From Phoronis pallida (lineage: Eukaryota; Phoronida; Phoronidae), in assembly GCA_028565715.1 (NCBI GenBank), contig JAOXYC010217572.1:1-16477 (forward strand): 16,477 nucleotides of DNA, given 5' to 3'. Numbering within the stretch: the stretch's first letter is position 1; every line of letters starts with the position of its first letter. Below, one piece after another: positions 8,572 to 16,477 of the stretch. Made by a program: the position numbers and the translations under genes. Below the pieces are notes generated by a model, which was not told where the DNA came from, did not search any database, and saw only the letters and a program-made list of their open reading frames with translations.

Positions 8572-8894
8572 ACTCGAGCGAAAACAATTTGGCAAGTCCA
8601 ACCACTAATGGTTACGATATGTTTCGCTTTTACATTTTCTTTTTAACCCATTCCAGTGTTTGAAACCCCTTTTATGCATTCACAGCAGGCAACTCAGATG
8701 ACATTTTCCAATCTCGATCAATCTTTATGAATTCTCTGTTGTGGTGAATTATACTCATAAATACTAGGCTACTCAAATTTAATCTTTACTCCTTTTAGAA
8801 TTCTTTTAAAAAATGTTGATTGCCTTGATAGAAATATAAAATGACTTGTCACAGAAAGCCGATATTCCATATTAATAAAAGTTAACTCGTTGTC

Positions 8895-9040
8895 GTATAA
8901 GTTTTCACCTCGGATAGGTAATTTTCCAGTCCCAAATACATTAACAACACTAAATTTTTATCGCATGATTCGTCACTTGGATAAGTAGTTCTTTCTTCTT
9001 GGTCCCGTGAGTGATGACAATTATCCGAGGTAGCTTATAC
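8895..9040. repeat. Small foldback next to the PLAC8-gene stop codon
   Basis: The left end reads GTATAAGTTTTCACCTCGGATA and the right end, on the other strand, GTATAAGCTACCTCGGATAA, separated by about 90 bases. It begins 30 bases downstream of the PLAC8-gene stop, so it should lie in that gene's 3' UTR. Probably a MITE. Confidence 0.65.
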
Positions 9041-9069
9041 CATTCTCAATTCTCTGATATGATAAGGAT

Positions 9070-9195
9070 TCACACAAAGTTTGAATGTCTTGATATCGTT
9101 GATTTTGTTTCCCTATAGTCGAGTTCTCTCTTGATTTGACATAGCACGCACGGACAGCACCAAACTGAAGCACAGAAATCACCTAGTATTGATCC
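9070..9195 (-). CDS. PLAC8-gene exon 4: second Cys-rich core and C-terminus
   Basis: After acceptor CTTGTTTCAG the exon reads GSILGDFCASVWCCPCVLCQ then IKRELDYRE and a short polar tail to a TGA at 9072-9070. The block G-S-I-x(4)-C-x(4)-C-C-P-C-x-L-C-Q-x-K-R-E is the most conserved part of the family. A candidate ATTAAA polyadenylation signal lies on the minus strand at 8783-8778 and an AATAAA near 8159-8154. Confidence 0.93.
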   Translation of the reverse strand, partial: GSILGDFCASVWCCPCVLCQIKRELDYRETKSTISRHSNFV

Positions 9196-12100
9196 CTGAA
9201 ACAAGAAATGCAATAGGTTATTGAAGGTATATTATATCAGTAAATAGCAGTATAAAAATCAACATTTTAAAATACAATAATTGAACTTGAAATGTTGGTT
9301 GGACTTTTAACGTAAATATAACATATTTCGTCGAGGACAATTTTATCTTAACATTATAGATTGTACTCCAGTCCCTCTACTCTGGTCGAGGGACTGTAAC
9401 AATCGCTGGGGGTCTACCAAAAGTAGGAGACTGCGGTTAAGAGAAGTGACGTCATCCGCATATACTTAGCGATACTCGATTATCGCGCGATTGTTTCAGT
9501 CTGTTGTTTTCAACCAATTTATAGATTTAAGTGTCCTGACATGTTTCACTTGAACTTAAAATGCACAGGTTACAGGAATAATGAATGTTAGCTTCAAAAT
9601 CATTTAAAGAATAAGTGAGCTGTGTGATGACGCAATCTGAGTATCACGTCATAATGCAGATGTGAAACATGTCAGAACATTTTAAATTTAAATCGGGGCT
9701 ATATTTCTGAGCTTCATATAAACTAGTTTCTAACAGCATCATCCATAATGAAGCTCCAAAATAAAGCCCTATTTTAAAGATTGCCACACTTTTTTGTTAA
9801 ATCTGTCGTTGTTTTTATCTTATTCATCACAACAGTGCTAACTAGGACAACATTTATCTGGTGAAAAATATTGTTCATTTCTCCTGATCAAGGCCATTAG
9901 TGGAACGGCCGAAACGTAGTGAACTCTACAAAATTAACTCCTTGTAAGTTGAATTAAATATATTTTTATCTAACATTTATCTGCTTTCAATTTTCTGAAG
10001 AACCTCCCAAACAATTACTACAAAACCTTAATATTATGTTGATATCGCATCTTCAACCTTAAAGCCATGACTGAGAGAGGAACACATAGTGGCATACAGC
10101 AACCTTCTTCCATGCGATTGGACAACCAGCACTCGAAGCAGGGGAGACAACAACAAATGGCAAAACCTGAAAATAAAAGAATATATGCACATGGCTTGTT
10201 GGGTTTAATTAAAGAATGCAGGTCATTTGCCTTTATAATTGAAAAGCAAAGAATTAATAACTTTTGGTACTCTTTAATTCTAATAAGGAATATCACAACT
10301 TCTGAATTTTTCTGTCTTTTCAAAATTTATCACTTTCTGCCAATAAAAGCATACATTTATTTGTATCACACCTTAAATAGAGCCCTCCTCTTTAGTTCTG
10401 ATTTCCCTGTTAGGCAAAATCAATAATTGTTATTTCCAGACGTGCCTTTATTCTTAGTAAACTGTGGTTTAATAAGAAATTGTATCTGACGTGTGTGATA
10501 TATGGACAGGGTTGGTTTTTGCTGGCATGGGTGCTAACTCGGGCAGAAAACAATAGCTTTTTATCTGTAAATGACATCTTAAAATGACACAACAGAGGGA
10601 ATTCCCAATGAATGCTTCATTCGAGAAAATTTGTTAACAAGCTACACTCATTAGGACACTTTTTAAGGTACTGAATTTCTATTCAGCTACTTACATGTGT
10701 TTGTCCCATCACAACATTGACATAAACCAGTACTCCAGTCCTGCTGTGTATCACCAGTTGCCATGGTTACACTAGTAGCCTTGGGCTGTTGTGTAATTAC
10801 ACCAGGTGACCTGAGTGAGAACTGACTGCTCTGAAAGGTAAAACATACATCTATATTAATGACTTGTAATTGATTCAACAGTGGCACTATACAGATGTTG
10901 TGGAAACCTAAAGGCGTTTTTAGCAATTTACGTAAAATAGGGATGTCTGCCCTCTCATAATCTCGAAGTAAAATCTTCAAAATGAGAGTCAAATTTATAT
11001 TTCCAATTCCACAAGTCAGAAGACATTGGAAAGTGCGATAGGTCAGAAATGGACGGTTTAAGGTGTGGTGCTCCACACAGATTGGCCATTTTTTGACATT
11101 TTTTCCACTGTTCTAAGAAAAAAGTAAAATTTTCAAAAAATGAGACAGTCACTTTGGTTGACAGTCTTGTAACAATCAATTTCAAATGATTATTTTGGGG
11201 GTCCACATAATATATACACGGTGTCCCATAAGTATTAGTACTCAACTTTGGGCCCCTGTAAAAACATTATTTTTTAATAAATGCTCATAAAAGTTACTCG
11301 TATAAATGTCCAAACTTTCATACGTCATTTTTAAAAAAATAATCAAGATATTTTGGAAATTGTAATTTTTGTGAACATTTGAAATTTGCTGGTCGAAAGC
11401 TGTTCCCTATTTGAAATACATGTTAACGCTGAAAAGTTTGATTTTCGTTTTTCCAAACTTTAATCGGTTATTTATCATAAATGCATGGGTTATTTTTAAT
11501 AAAACTCAAACACAGGTTTATTTAACTATTCACGAGTACTTCCTAAAAAAATAGAATGATTTTCTTGAAAACTGTATTTTTTAAGATGTTTTTAAAATAA
11601 CATGCATTAATTATGTTTGTTCAATCTCGTAGATAAACAGCTAAAACTCATGCAAATGAATGTTTTAAAACTATCCAATATCAACTGTTACAACTGGCCG
11701 TTGATTACAATGATGTTTTTCGAACAGAAAGAATAAAATTGAAGCTAAAAATACTTATTTTAATATTTTAATCATTTTGTAAAAAACTTTTTGAGTCCAT
11801 AGTGAAATTGCAACTTTTGGCCGTTTACATCTATTTCAAATGGAAAAAGTGGTCAATGATTTTCAAGTATGAAATTTCAAATGTTCTCAAAAGTTACAAT
11901 TTTCAACATATCCCGATCATTTTTTGACAAATGACGTATGAAAATAATATTTTTACAAGGGTCCAAGGTTGAGTACTAATACTTATGAGACACCCTGTAC
12001 AAGTGGTGAAATTCAAAATTGAGTATAAGTTGATAACAACATACTCTATTAACACAAGAATGATATGAATTGATTGTTACAAGCCTGTCAACCAAAGTGT

Positions 12101-15035
12101 GTCTCATTTTTTGGATATGTTACTTTTTTCTTAAAATATTTGAAAAAATGTAAAAAAAATAGCCAATCGGTGTGGAGAACCACCTTAAACTATCTAACAG
12201 TTTTTATTTCTGTTAAGCAGGATGGTTCATCTACATTTTTTGGTTAATTTTACAATAACTTTTCTACAAAATATTTTTTCTGAATAATACACAAAAGATG
12301 TAATGCTCTTCACAAGCCATCTGAAGAAGCACATTTTAATTACAGCAAGGCAATTAGTAGCCAGCATACAAGGATAAGACATATACCATCAATTAACAGT
12401 GATACCAGATCACAAGCCAATTAAAAGATGATAGTACAGCTCTTTATGGCATCTTGTGTTTGTTAATGAGATTTCGAGTTTGGGTGGTCATTTACTGCAG
12501 TGAGACATATTGTTACTAAAGCTTGATGTGTCAATAGGCTTCTAAGAATAATTGCCAAAAGATTCATCAGCCAAATGTTTTTACTCTTGATAAAATACTT
12601 CAAATACTTCAATGTTTATGATTTCCAGCTATAAGAAGCAAATTATAAATTTGAAATAAACCTTTTTTAAATACATGCTTGATGAAGAAAGTTAAACGCA
12701 TACATCGCTACTTACGAATGTCGAATTATCAATTATTGAAATACGATTTTCTCATCCGTGTCTTTAACACAGTTTGATCATTGTTCATTGCCAGTATGTG
12801 TTAATTACTACCTTCATTCTTTATCGAAAACACAAAGTTAATACGTTACAGTTGATCTCAGTTATCTCGTCACCCGAAAGATATTACATCAAGTCACATA
12901 GGCGGCCTGAATAGAGATTTCCTGAATAAGGTAGTTATTCGTTCAGATGAATATAAGGATGCAATTTGTAACAACAATTCCAACGCAATTGACCTCATTC
13001 AATAGTTGATGATTTCACATTCGTAAGTAGCAATGTATAACTTTAACCACATATTCATGCTTAAAATGTTTAAAATAAATTGCAATTGAATAGAAAAGAA
13101 TGTCAGTGATCATTCTATTTTAAGGTGATAACCTTTATTTGTTTAAACCACTCATGGTAGATAGCCAATTGAAGATAAACTCATTAAGGATTGTTTTGAT
13201 TACAAGTCAAAGAGCTCTGTTTCTCAAAGGAAAGCAGAATTGTAGCTCAGTAGTATTATTTACAATTCAAAATAAATTTCATTGATAAAATTGATTTTCA
13301 ATTTCTTAGTTCTAAAAAGAAAAATCCATGCAGACTTTCTAAAGTTTAGAAGGTCCCCTTCCATTCATTTTCAAATGCAACTGAAAGGATACAATAGTCA
13401 AACATGCATTTGTTTTGGAAAACCATAAATAATGAATACTTGGCATTTTTTTACAAAATATTGATAATCATTTGTTCAAAAATATATAAATTCATCAGTA
13501 GAAAGAATAGTTTTACTGAGATTTTAAAATCTTTTTTTTTTGACAGGACCCCAACTCCGACTGCGCTAGGGACGGGGGCCCCTACGACCTTCAATAAATC
13601 CTACAAAAATTCATATGATCTCCATGGTTAGCGTGCTCACCTTGTCACTGTGGGTGCTCAGTTAAAGGTATTTGCAACCATTTCTATATGGTCTCTAAGA
13701 TGGTCTACAATGCTATCATTATGCTAGAAAGAATCAATTTCAGTGAAAAAAAAAATTTTTGACAAAATATTTTTGATGTTTTAATCAAATCTGTGATGTC
13801 ACTGGCACATAAGTCACATTGAAAAAATACGTTTTTTTCCAATAATTTCAAGATTTGAATTCCAAACAAGAAAATTGGCAAATATGTTTAATGTAGGGAT
13901 CCCAGCTTAAATTTGGCAATTTTCTTGTTTGGAATTCAAGTCTTGAAATTATTTGAAAAAATCGTATTTTTCCAATGTGTTTAGCTATGAATTATGTGCC
14001 AGTGACATCACAAATTTGATCAAAATATCAAAAATATTTTTTTCCCAAAAATTTTTTTTTCACTAAAATTGATTTTTCCAGCGTAATGATAGCAGTGTAC
14101 ACCATCCTAGAGCACATTCAGAAATAGTTGCAAATACCTTTAATACTATCTTATTGGGCGAATTATTTTTCACTGTACATACTAAACTCTAACCGATGCA
14201 ATATTCCAAAATCTCTTGCGGGAAAGTAATCACGTGACAGTTAAGCGAGGAGTTCAGGGCTAGAAACATGGGTTTAAAAAACTGCTTGTAACTTGGTCGA
14301 TTGTTTGTCCAACGAGCTATAAATGTGTTCCATGGAAAGACTCTGGAAGTGTTTATCTATCGTGTGAAGTAAAAATTGTAAGAATTTCTTCAGTTTGTGG
14401 TGAGTTATGACGAAGTGAACCAGTCAGCTCTGGGATCCCGGGTTTCACGTGTTAGTCGATTGGGGGCAGCTTGGATGGATTTCCAGTGCACTCAATATTC
14501 GCCGGTCTTGAAGTAATATCACAAAATAATAAAAAGACCAAGAAATATGCGCCAAAATATTTTTTAAACTAAACCTTTGCAGTTTTGATCACAAACCTTG
14601 TAGACCTACACTTACCTGCATACGATTATTTGGATTTACTGTAATATTTGGTTCAGAAGCTGCCTGTTTCGCTGCATTGAATCGTGCCCACGGAGAATTC
14701 ACATTCGACCTTCCTTGGGAGTTTGATGAATGAGTTGAATAGTCTGTAGTATGATCACCGTATGCGTTACTACCTTGAAAACTCACGGACACATTGTCTC
14801 TCGGTGACGCCGCACCGCTACTTATGTACGGAGGACTATAACTACTGGAATTAATTCCACTTCCGCTACCAGGTGGCTCTGTAGTCTTGATGTAGCTCGG
14901 TTGATAGTTTATGGGTAACTTAAGATCACCTCCACAGACACCACCTGGTGGAGGCGAGTGTGCTTTAGTCACGGCGGGAAATGGTGCCGGTTCATTGTTG
15001 GTTGGTGAAATACTGACAAGCTGCTGTCGACTCAT
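9070..15035 (-). CDS. PLAC8-domain cysteine-rich protein (cornifelin-like), four coding exons
   Basis: Minus-strand exons 15035-14616, 10830-10695, 10166-10027 and 9195-9070 join to 822 bases encoding 273 residues. The PLAC8 domain occupies residues 171-262: DWSTGLCQCCDGTNTC, FAICCCLPCFECWLS, GCCMPLCVPL, a basic Arg/Lys/Tyr stretch, then GSILGDFCASVWCCPCVLCQ and KREL. The two Cys/Pro clusters and the final CQIKREL are diagnostic. PLAC8 proteins are small membrane-associated or cytosolic proteins of varied role; the hydrophobic Cys-rich segments fit this, and no substrate or exact function can be inferred. Residues 1-140 are a Pro/Ser/Asn-rich disordered extension absent from human PLAC8 and cornifelin (about 112-115 residues, from memory). 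The ATG is preceded by an in-frame TAG, so this start is well supported. A 5' noncoding exon is likely because an acceptor lies at 15084. Confidence 0.93.
9370..9396. repeat. 9-bp stem hairpin in PLAC8-gene intron 3
   Basis: CAGTCCCTC (9370-9378) pairs with GAGGGACTG (9388-9396) around a 9-base loop. It opens a relatively GC-rich patch reaching about 9500 that contains the palindrome TGACGTCA (9447-9454). The patch may be a remnant of a retroposon head; I do not recognise it. Confidence 0.6.
9520..9775. repeat. Adjacent inverted repeats in PLAC8-gene intron 3
   Basis: TCCTGACATGTTTCAC near 9534 recurs inverted as GTGAAACATGTCAGAA near 9662, each flanked by matching A/T-rich bases (about 9524-9550 and 9658-9690). 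Immediately after, GGGGCTATATTTCTGAGCTTCAT at 9695-9717 pairs with ATGAAGCTCCAAAATAAAGCCCT at 9750-9772. These look like remnants of non-autonomous elements. Confidence 0.65.
9880..9965 (+). repeat. Hammerhead-like / Penelope-type 3' end motif in PLAC8-gene intron 3
   Basis: CTGATCAAGGCC (9884-9895), an 11-base loop, then GGCCGAAACGTA (9907-9918), followed by GTAG...CTAC that can pair. This is the CUGANGA-stem II-GAAA-stem III layout of hammerhead-related tails in Penelope-like elements. One core position differs (C for the usual G in CUGAUGA) and one extra A is present, so self-cleavage is unlikely. Confidence 0.45.
10027..10166 (-). CDS. PLAC8-gene exon 3: first Cys-rich core
   Basis: The acceptor is TTTTATTTTCAG. 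The exon completes codon 186 (Cys) and runs to residue 232. It holds FAICCCLPCFECWLS, the Gly-Cys-Cys turn and the hydrophobic MPLCVPLSVMAL, then the basic RLKMRYQHNIK. The donor AAG|GTTTTG is weak apart from its GT, yet the frame continues perfectly into exon 4. Confidence 0.92.
10695..10830 (-). CDS. PLAC8-gene exon 2: start of the PLAC8 domain
   Basis: The acceptor is TTACCTTTCAG and the donor ACAT|GTAAGT. The exon encodes residues 141-185 and one base of codon 186. It finishes the linker and begins the domain with DWSTGLCQCCDGTNT, the typical W-x-T-G-L-C-x-C entry motif. Confidence 0.93.
11058..12188. mobile_element. TTAA-flanked foldback element, interrupted by a second element
   Basis: The left arm (TTAAGGTGTGGTGCTCCACA at 11058, continuing to about 11185) and the right arm (12066-12188, inverted) match over about 125 bases: CCACACMGATTGGC, AAGAAAAAAGTAA, AAAAAATGAGACA, CACTTTGGTTGACAG, CTTGTAACAATCAATT. 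Both ends carry TTAA, the target of piggyBac-like transposons. No transposase is encoded. The loop contains the element at 11215-11999. Confidence 0.75.
11215..11999. mobile_element. Mariner-type foldback element nested in another foldback
   Basis: The ends are TA-CACGGTGTCCCATAAGT on the left and, on the other strand at the right, TA-CAGGGTGTCTCATAAGT; both continue ATTAGTACTCAAC and, further in, CATACGTCATTT and GAACATTTGAAATTT. A TA dinucleotide flanks each end, and the GGTGTCYC terminus resembles Tc1/mariner-like elements. The left arm has roughly 45 extra bases. The centre has no transposase ORF, so it is non-autonomous. Confidence 0.75.
12189..12690. other. Intronic stretch without recognisable features
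   Basis: This part of PLAC8-gene intron 1 is AT-rich and has no ORF, clear inverted repeat or tRNA box that I can support. Confidence 0.5.
12691..13048. mobile_element. Foldback element in PLAC8-gene intron 1
   Basis: GTTAAACGCATACATCGC followed by TACTTACGAATG at the left pairs with the right end, which reads GTTAAAGTTATACATTGC then TACTTACGAATG on the other strand. Pairing continues inward (ATYATCAAYTATTGAA) and again near the centre (ATTACTACCTTCATTC with GAATAAGGTAGTTATT). It shares short motifs with the insertion at 5768-6050. Confidence 0.65.
13537..13600 (-). other. GC-rich patch ending in an A tract, possible retroposon 3' end
   Basis: A GC-rich patch (13547-13590) is bounded at its left by a run of about ten T, which on the minus strand is a poly(A) tract after GGGGTCCTGTC. 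This fits the 3' end of a minus-strand retroposon. On the plus strand the same T tract plus GACAG resembles a splice acceptor, but no plus-strand gene context supports this. Confidence 0.3.
13662..14143. mobile_element. 482-bp near-palindromic TTAA-flanked MITE
   Basis: Arms 13662-13883 and 13911-14143 are inverted copies over more than 220 bases, with small indels. The ends are TTAAAGGTATTTGCAAC on both sides, so TTAA is a plausible duplicated target as for piggyBac-type elements. The centre is about 27 bases. No ORF. It is the longest clean foldback of the window and must form a very stable hairpin in the unspliced PLAC8-gene transcript. Confidence 0.88.
14144..14615. other. Intronic stretch downstream of coding exon 1
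   Basis: No protein similarity seen. Two CACGTG motifs (about 14232 and 14447) and a GGGATCCCGGG sequence stand out in a less AT-rich patch. A TTGTG|GTGAGT context at 14399 could be a plus-strand donor, but no partner exon is visible. Confidence 0.35.
14616..15035 (-). CDS. PLAC8-gene coding exon 1: disordered N-terminal extension
   Basis: The exon encodes residues 1-140, ending exactly on a codon at NPNNRMQ before donor CAG|GTAAGT. It has many Pro, Ser, Asn, Gly and Thr, a PPPGG motif and several SSYSPPY-like stretches, with no hydrophobic segment. The exon is far less AT-rich than its flanks, supporting a real coding region. Confidence 0.9.
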
Positions 15036-15076
15036 GACTTGGGGAGCCTAGCTGGCTTCTTCTGCACGGCAGCCAT
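15032..15076 (-). CDS. Upstream ORF (14 codons) overlapping the PLAC8-gene start
   Basis: On the minus strand an ATG at 15076, eight bases after the probable acceptor CAG at 15084-15086, opens MAAVQKKPARLPKS and stops at a TGA that shares bases with the main ATG (ATGA overlap). The arrangement could allow reinitiation or reduce translation of the main frame. It is in a different frame, so it is not an N-terminal extension. Translation is unproven. Confidence 0.5.
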   Translation of the reverse strand: MAAVQKKPARLPKS

Positions 15077-15161
15077 CTGAATTCTGAAATAAAATCTAAA
15101 TTTTATTTAATCAAACATAAATAATTAAAATAGGCTTTGTTACAAATTGACAAAATGAAAG

Positions 15162-15340
15162 TTGCTGCAGCTCAGTGGTAATGATGGCTTTTTGAAAATT
15201 AAGCTCATGTCTTGAATTAAAACTCAGACTGCTAGGCATTTCCAACTGGGCTAGGATGAGATGGTAATGGAGGTTTAGCAATGATTGCCCGACTTTCTGA
15301 GTGCTCCCGAGTGAGTTGAAATGGCATTAACAGATCTGGA
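15162..15340 (+). mobile_element. Possible degenerate tRNA-derived SINE
   Basis: CAGCTCAGTGG (15168-15178) matches a polymerase III box A, and GTCTTGAATTA (15209-15219) is a degraded box B at nearly tRNA spacing. The following body is less AT-rich than its surroundings. Ends and tail are not clear, and the downstream part is not recognised. Confidence 0.35.
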
Positions 15341-16381
15341 GGCTGCATGGGCAATGCTTTTGAGAATTGTAACTTTTTAGCACTTTGAACTCAAAGTTTG
15401 ATAATCAAAAAACACAGATCCGGCGTAATTACATATTTACAAGAAAAAGCATCAGACCAAGCTAATGTTTATCCTGCATTCTGAATAAGAAGACAGACAG
15501 TTTTAAATCTGAGATTAAGAAAACCCTAAAAAAGTCAAAAAAGTCGGAAAGTCCAGACTACACAGATGTATGGCAAAAAATATCCCTCACAAAAACTGCA
15601 ATCAGACTGCATTTACCAGTCTTTCAACTTAAAATAGAGTATTTTGACACCTAGACTTACAGGACAGAATGATTAATGAGTCCATCCAGTTTAATTAATG
15701 TGCCAGCTAAGGGTTTAAGTTCTCATGGGATCACAGCAGTCCTTGTACATAATATAGGTGAAGTAACTAATGGATTGTCAAGGCTGAATAATAAATAGTG
15801 AGATTAGGGACTTGAATGGTTGACAAATACTTTACAAAAGCTATGCATGTGATCAGGTCCTGATTTTGTGTGGGGGTTGTTAGAACGACTTAACACAGTT
15901 TTACAAAGATTTCAGAGAATAAAAAGCACATAAACTCAATCTTGTTGCGAGAAATCTTTAAAAAAAAATGTTGAACAGAACTTAATACAGATTTTGTTGC
16001 GAGAAAAACTAAGTAAAATTATGTTTTTAATAAATTTTCTGATTATAAAATGTTATGAATTTACATCATGTACATGGCCAATAGATGAAATAAACAGACA
16101 TTGATTGCCTTTTCAAATAAAAGTATTATGACATGGCCAGACATAACATCATTAACTTTTACTTTTAGGAAACATTTGATAGCCAATCCATCTGTACTGG
16201 CACTTCTTGGGATTATGAAAAGGAGGCATTTTTCATAATTGTTTTTAAAAATATGTTCCTTTTGGTTGTTCTCTACATTTCAAGACAATTTTAGTTTATA
16301 TATCACTTTTCCAATTTAAGAACTTTACCTTTATTGATAATATCACTAAATAATAAATTTTGCAATTTATGGAAGCATCTC
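15341..16381. other. Upstream flank of the PLAC8 gene, no recognised gene
   Basis: The stretch should include the promoter or a 5' noncoding exon of the PLAC8 gene if these lie inside the window. TTGTTGCGAGAAA occurs twice in direct orientation (about 15943 and 15995) and ACATGGCCA twice (about 16071 and 16132). Nothing else could be supported. Confidence 0.4.
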
Positions 16382-16382
16382 T

Positions 16383-16477
16383 TTAAAGGTATAGGCAACT
16401 CATGAGGAAATTTACCCATTAACACATTTTACAAATCAAAAACCTCACTTCGCTCAGAGAATCCAGACAGGTGTAAA
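16383..16477. mobile_element. Possible left end of another TTAA-flanked element, cut by the window edge
   Basis: TTAAAGGTATAGGCAACTC here resembles the end of the foldback at 13662 (TTAAAGGTATTTGCAACC), sharing TTAAAGGTAT and GCAAC. The other end would lie beyond the window, so this is a suggestion only. Confidence 0.4.

Noticed and set aside
8177-8601. Long minus-strand and plus-strand ORFs across the minisatellite
   Set aside because: The 33-bp unit keeps several frames open at once; the peptides are simple 11-residue repeats with no splice or homology support.
9447-9454. TGACGTCA as a CRE enhancer site
   Set aside because: A single 8-base palindrome in an intron is not enough evidence for a regulatory site.
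9884-9929. Active hammerhead ribozyme
   Set aside because: The catalytic CUGAUGA core is altered, an extra base precedes stem II and no clear UH cleavage site follows stem III, so only a remnant is claimed.
10067-10426. Plus-strand 119-codon ORF
   Set aside because: It is antisense to PLAC8-gene exon 3, whose protein motif and splice sites are convincing, and then runs into intron.
13235-13265. Box A-like TAGCTCAGTAG
   Set aside because: No box B at tRNA distance; likely chance.
13404-13631. Plus-strand exon after the T-tract acceptor-like sequence
   Set aside because: No partner exons or recognisable protein; the T tract is equally well a minus-strand poly(A).
13621-13661. tRNA-like SINE head (TGGTTAGCGTGCTC)
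   Set aside because: Box A fits loosely, but no acceptable box B follows before the foldback begins at 13662, and nothing matching continues after 14143.

Overview
The window looks like nuclear DNA of an invertebrate animal. It is AT-rich, has intron-containing genes with canonical GT-AG splice sites, decayed LINE-type retrotransposon sequence, tRNA-derived SINE-like sequence and many long foldback (inverted-repeat) elements. I cannot name the species. There are no bacterial-style operons, ribosome binding sites or CRISPR arrays.

Two protein genes can be read end to end as spliced coding sequences, and their 3' ends face each other. On the plus strand, five exons between 1271 and 5068 encode a 376-residue MALSU1 (RsfS/Iojap family), a factor of the mitochondrial large ribosomal subunit. 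It has an unusually long N-terminal extension rich in acidic residues and serine. On the minus strand, four coding exons between 15035 and 9070 encode a 273-residue PLAC8-domain (cornifelin-like) cysteine-rich protein. It has a 140-residue Pro/Ser/Asn-rich N-terminal extension, and a 14-codon upstream ORF whose stop overlaps its start codon. In both genes every exon joins in frame with consistent phase. The two genes have no evident functional link.

Layout: 1-1270 is upstream of MALSU1. It holds a decayed repeat centre and an unrecognised minus-strand coding-like stretch at 366-612. 1271-5160 is MALSU1; its introns carry a 433-bp foldback, a hairpin containing hammerhead-like motifs, a tRNA-like SINE and a 150-bp foldback. 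5388-6684 is a decayed non-LTR reverse transcriptase broken by two insertions. 6790-8880 is non-coding, with hairpins, a 53-bp-arm inverted repeat and an eight-copy 33-bp minisatellite. 8895-15083 is the PLAC8 gene with repeat-packed introns, including an element nested inside another and a 482-bp TTAA-flanked foldback. 15084-16477 is non-coding, with a SINE-like stretch and the possible start of a further TTAA-flanked element.

The most striking feature is the density of long inverted repeats. At least nine independent foldbacks lie in introns, flanks and probable UTRs, none with a transposase ORF, so the transcripts of both genes should form long double-stranded RNA. All family assignments rest on reading the sequence; no database search was run.
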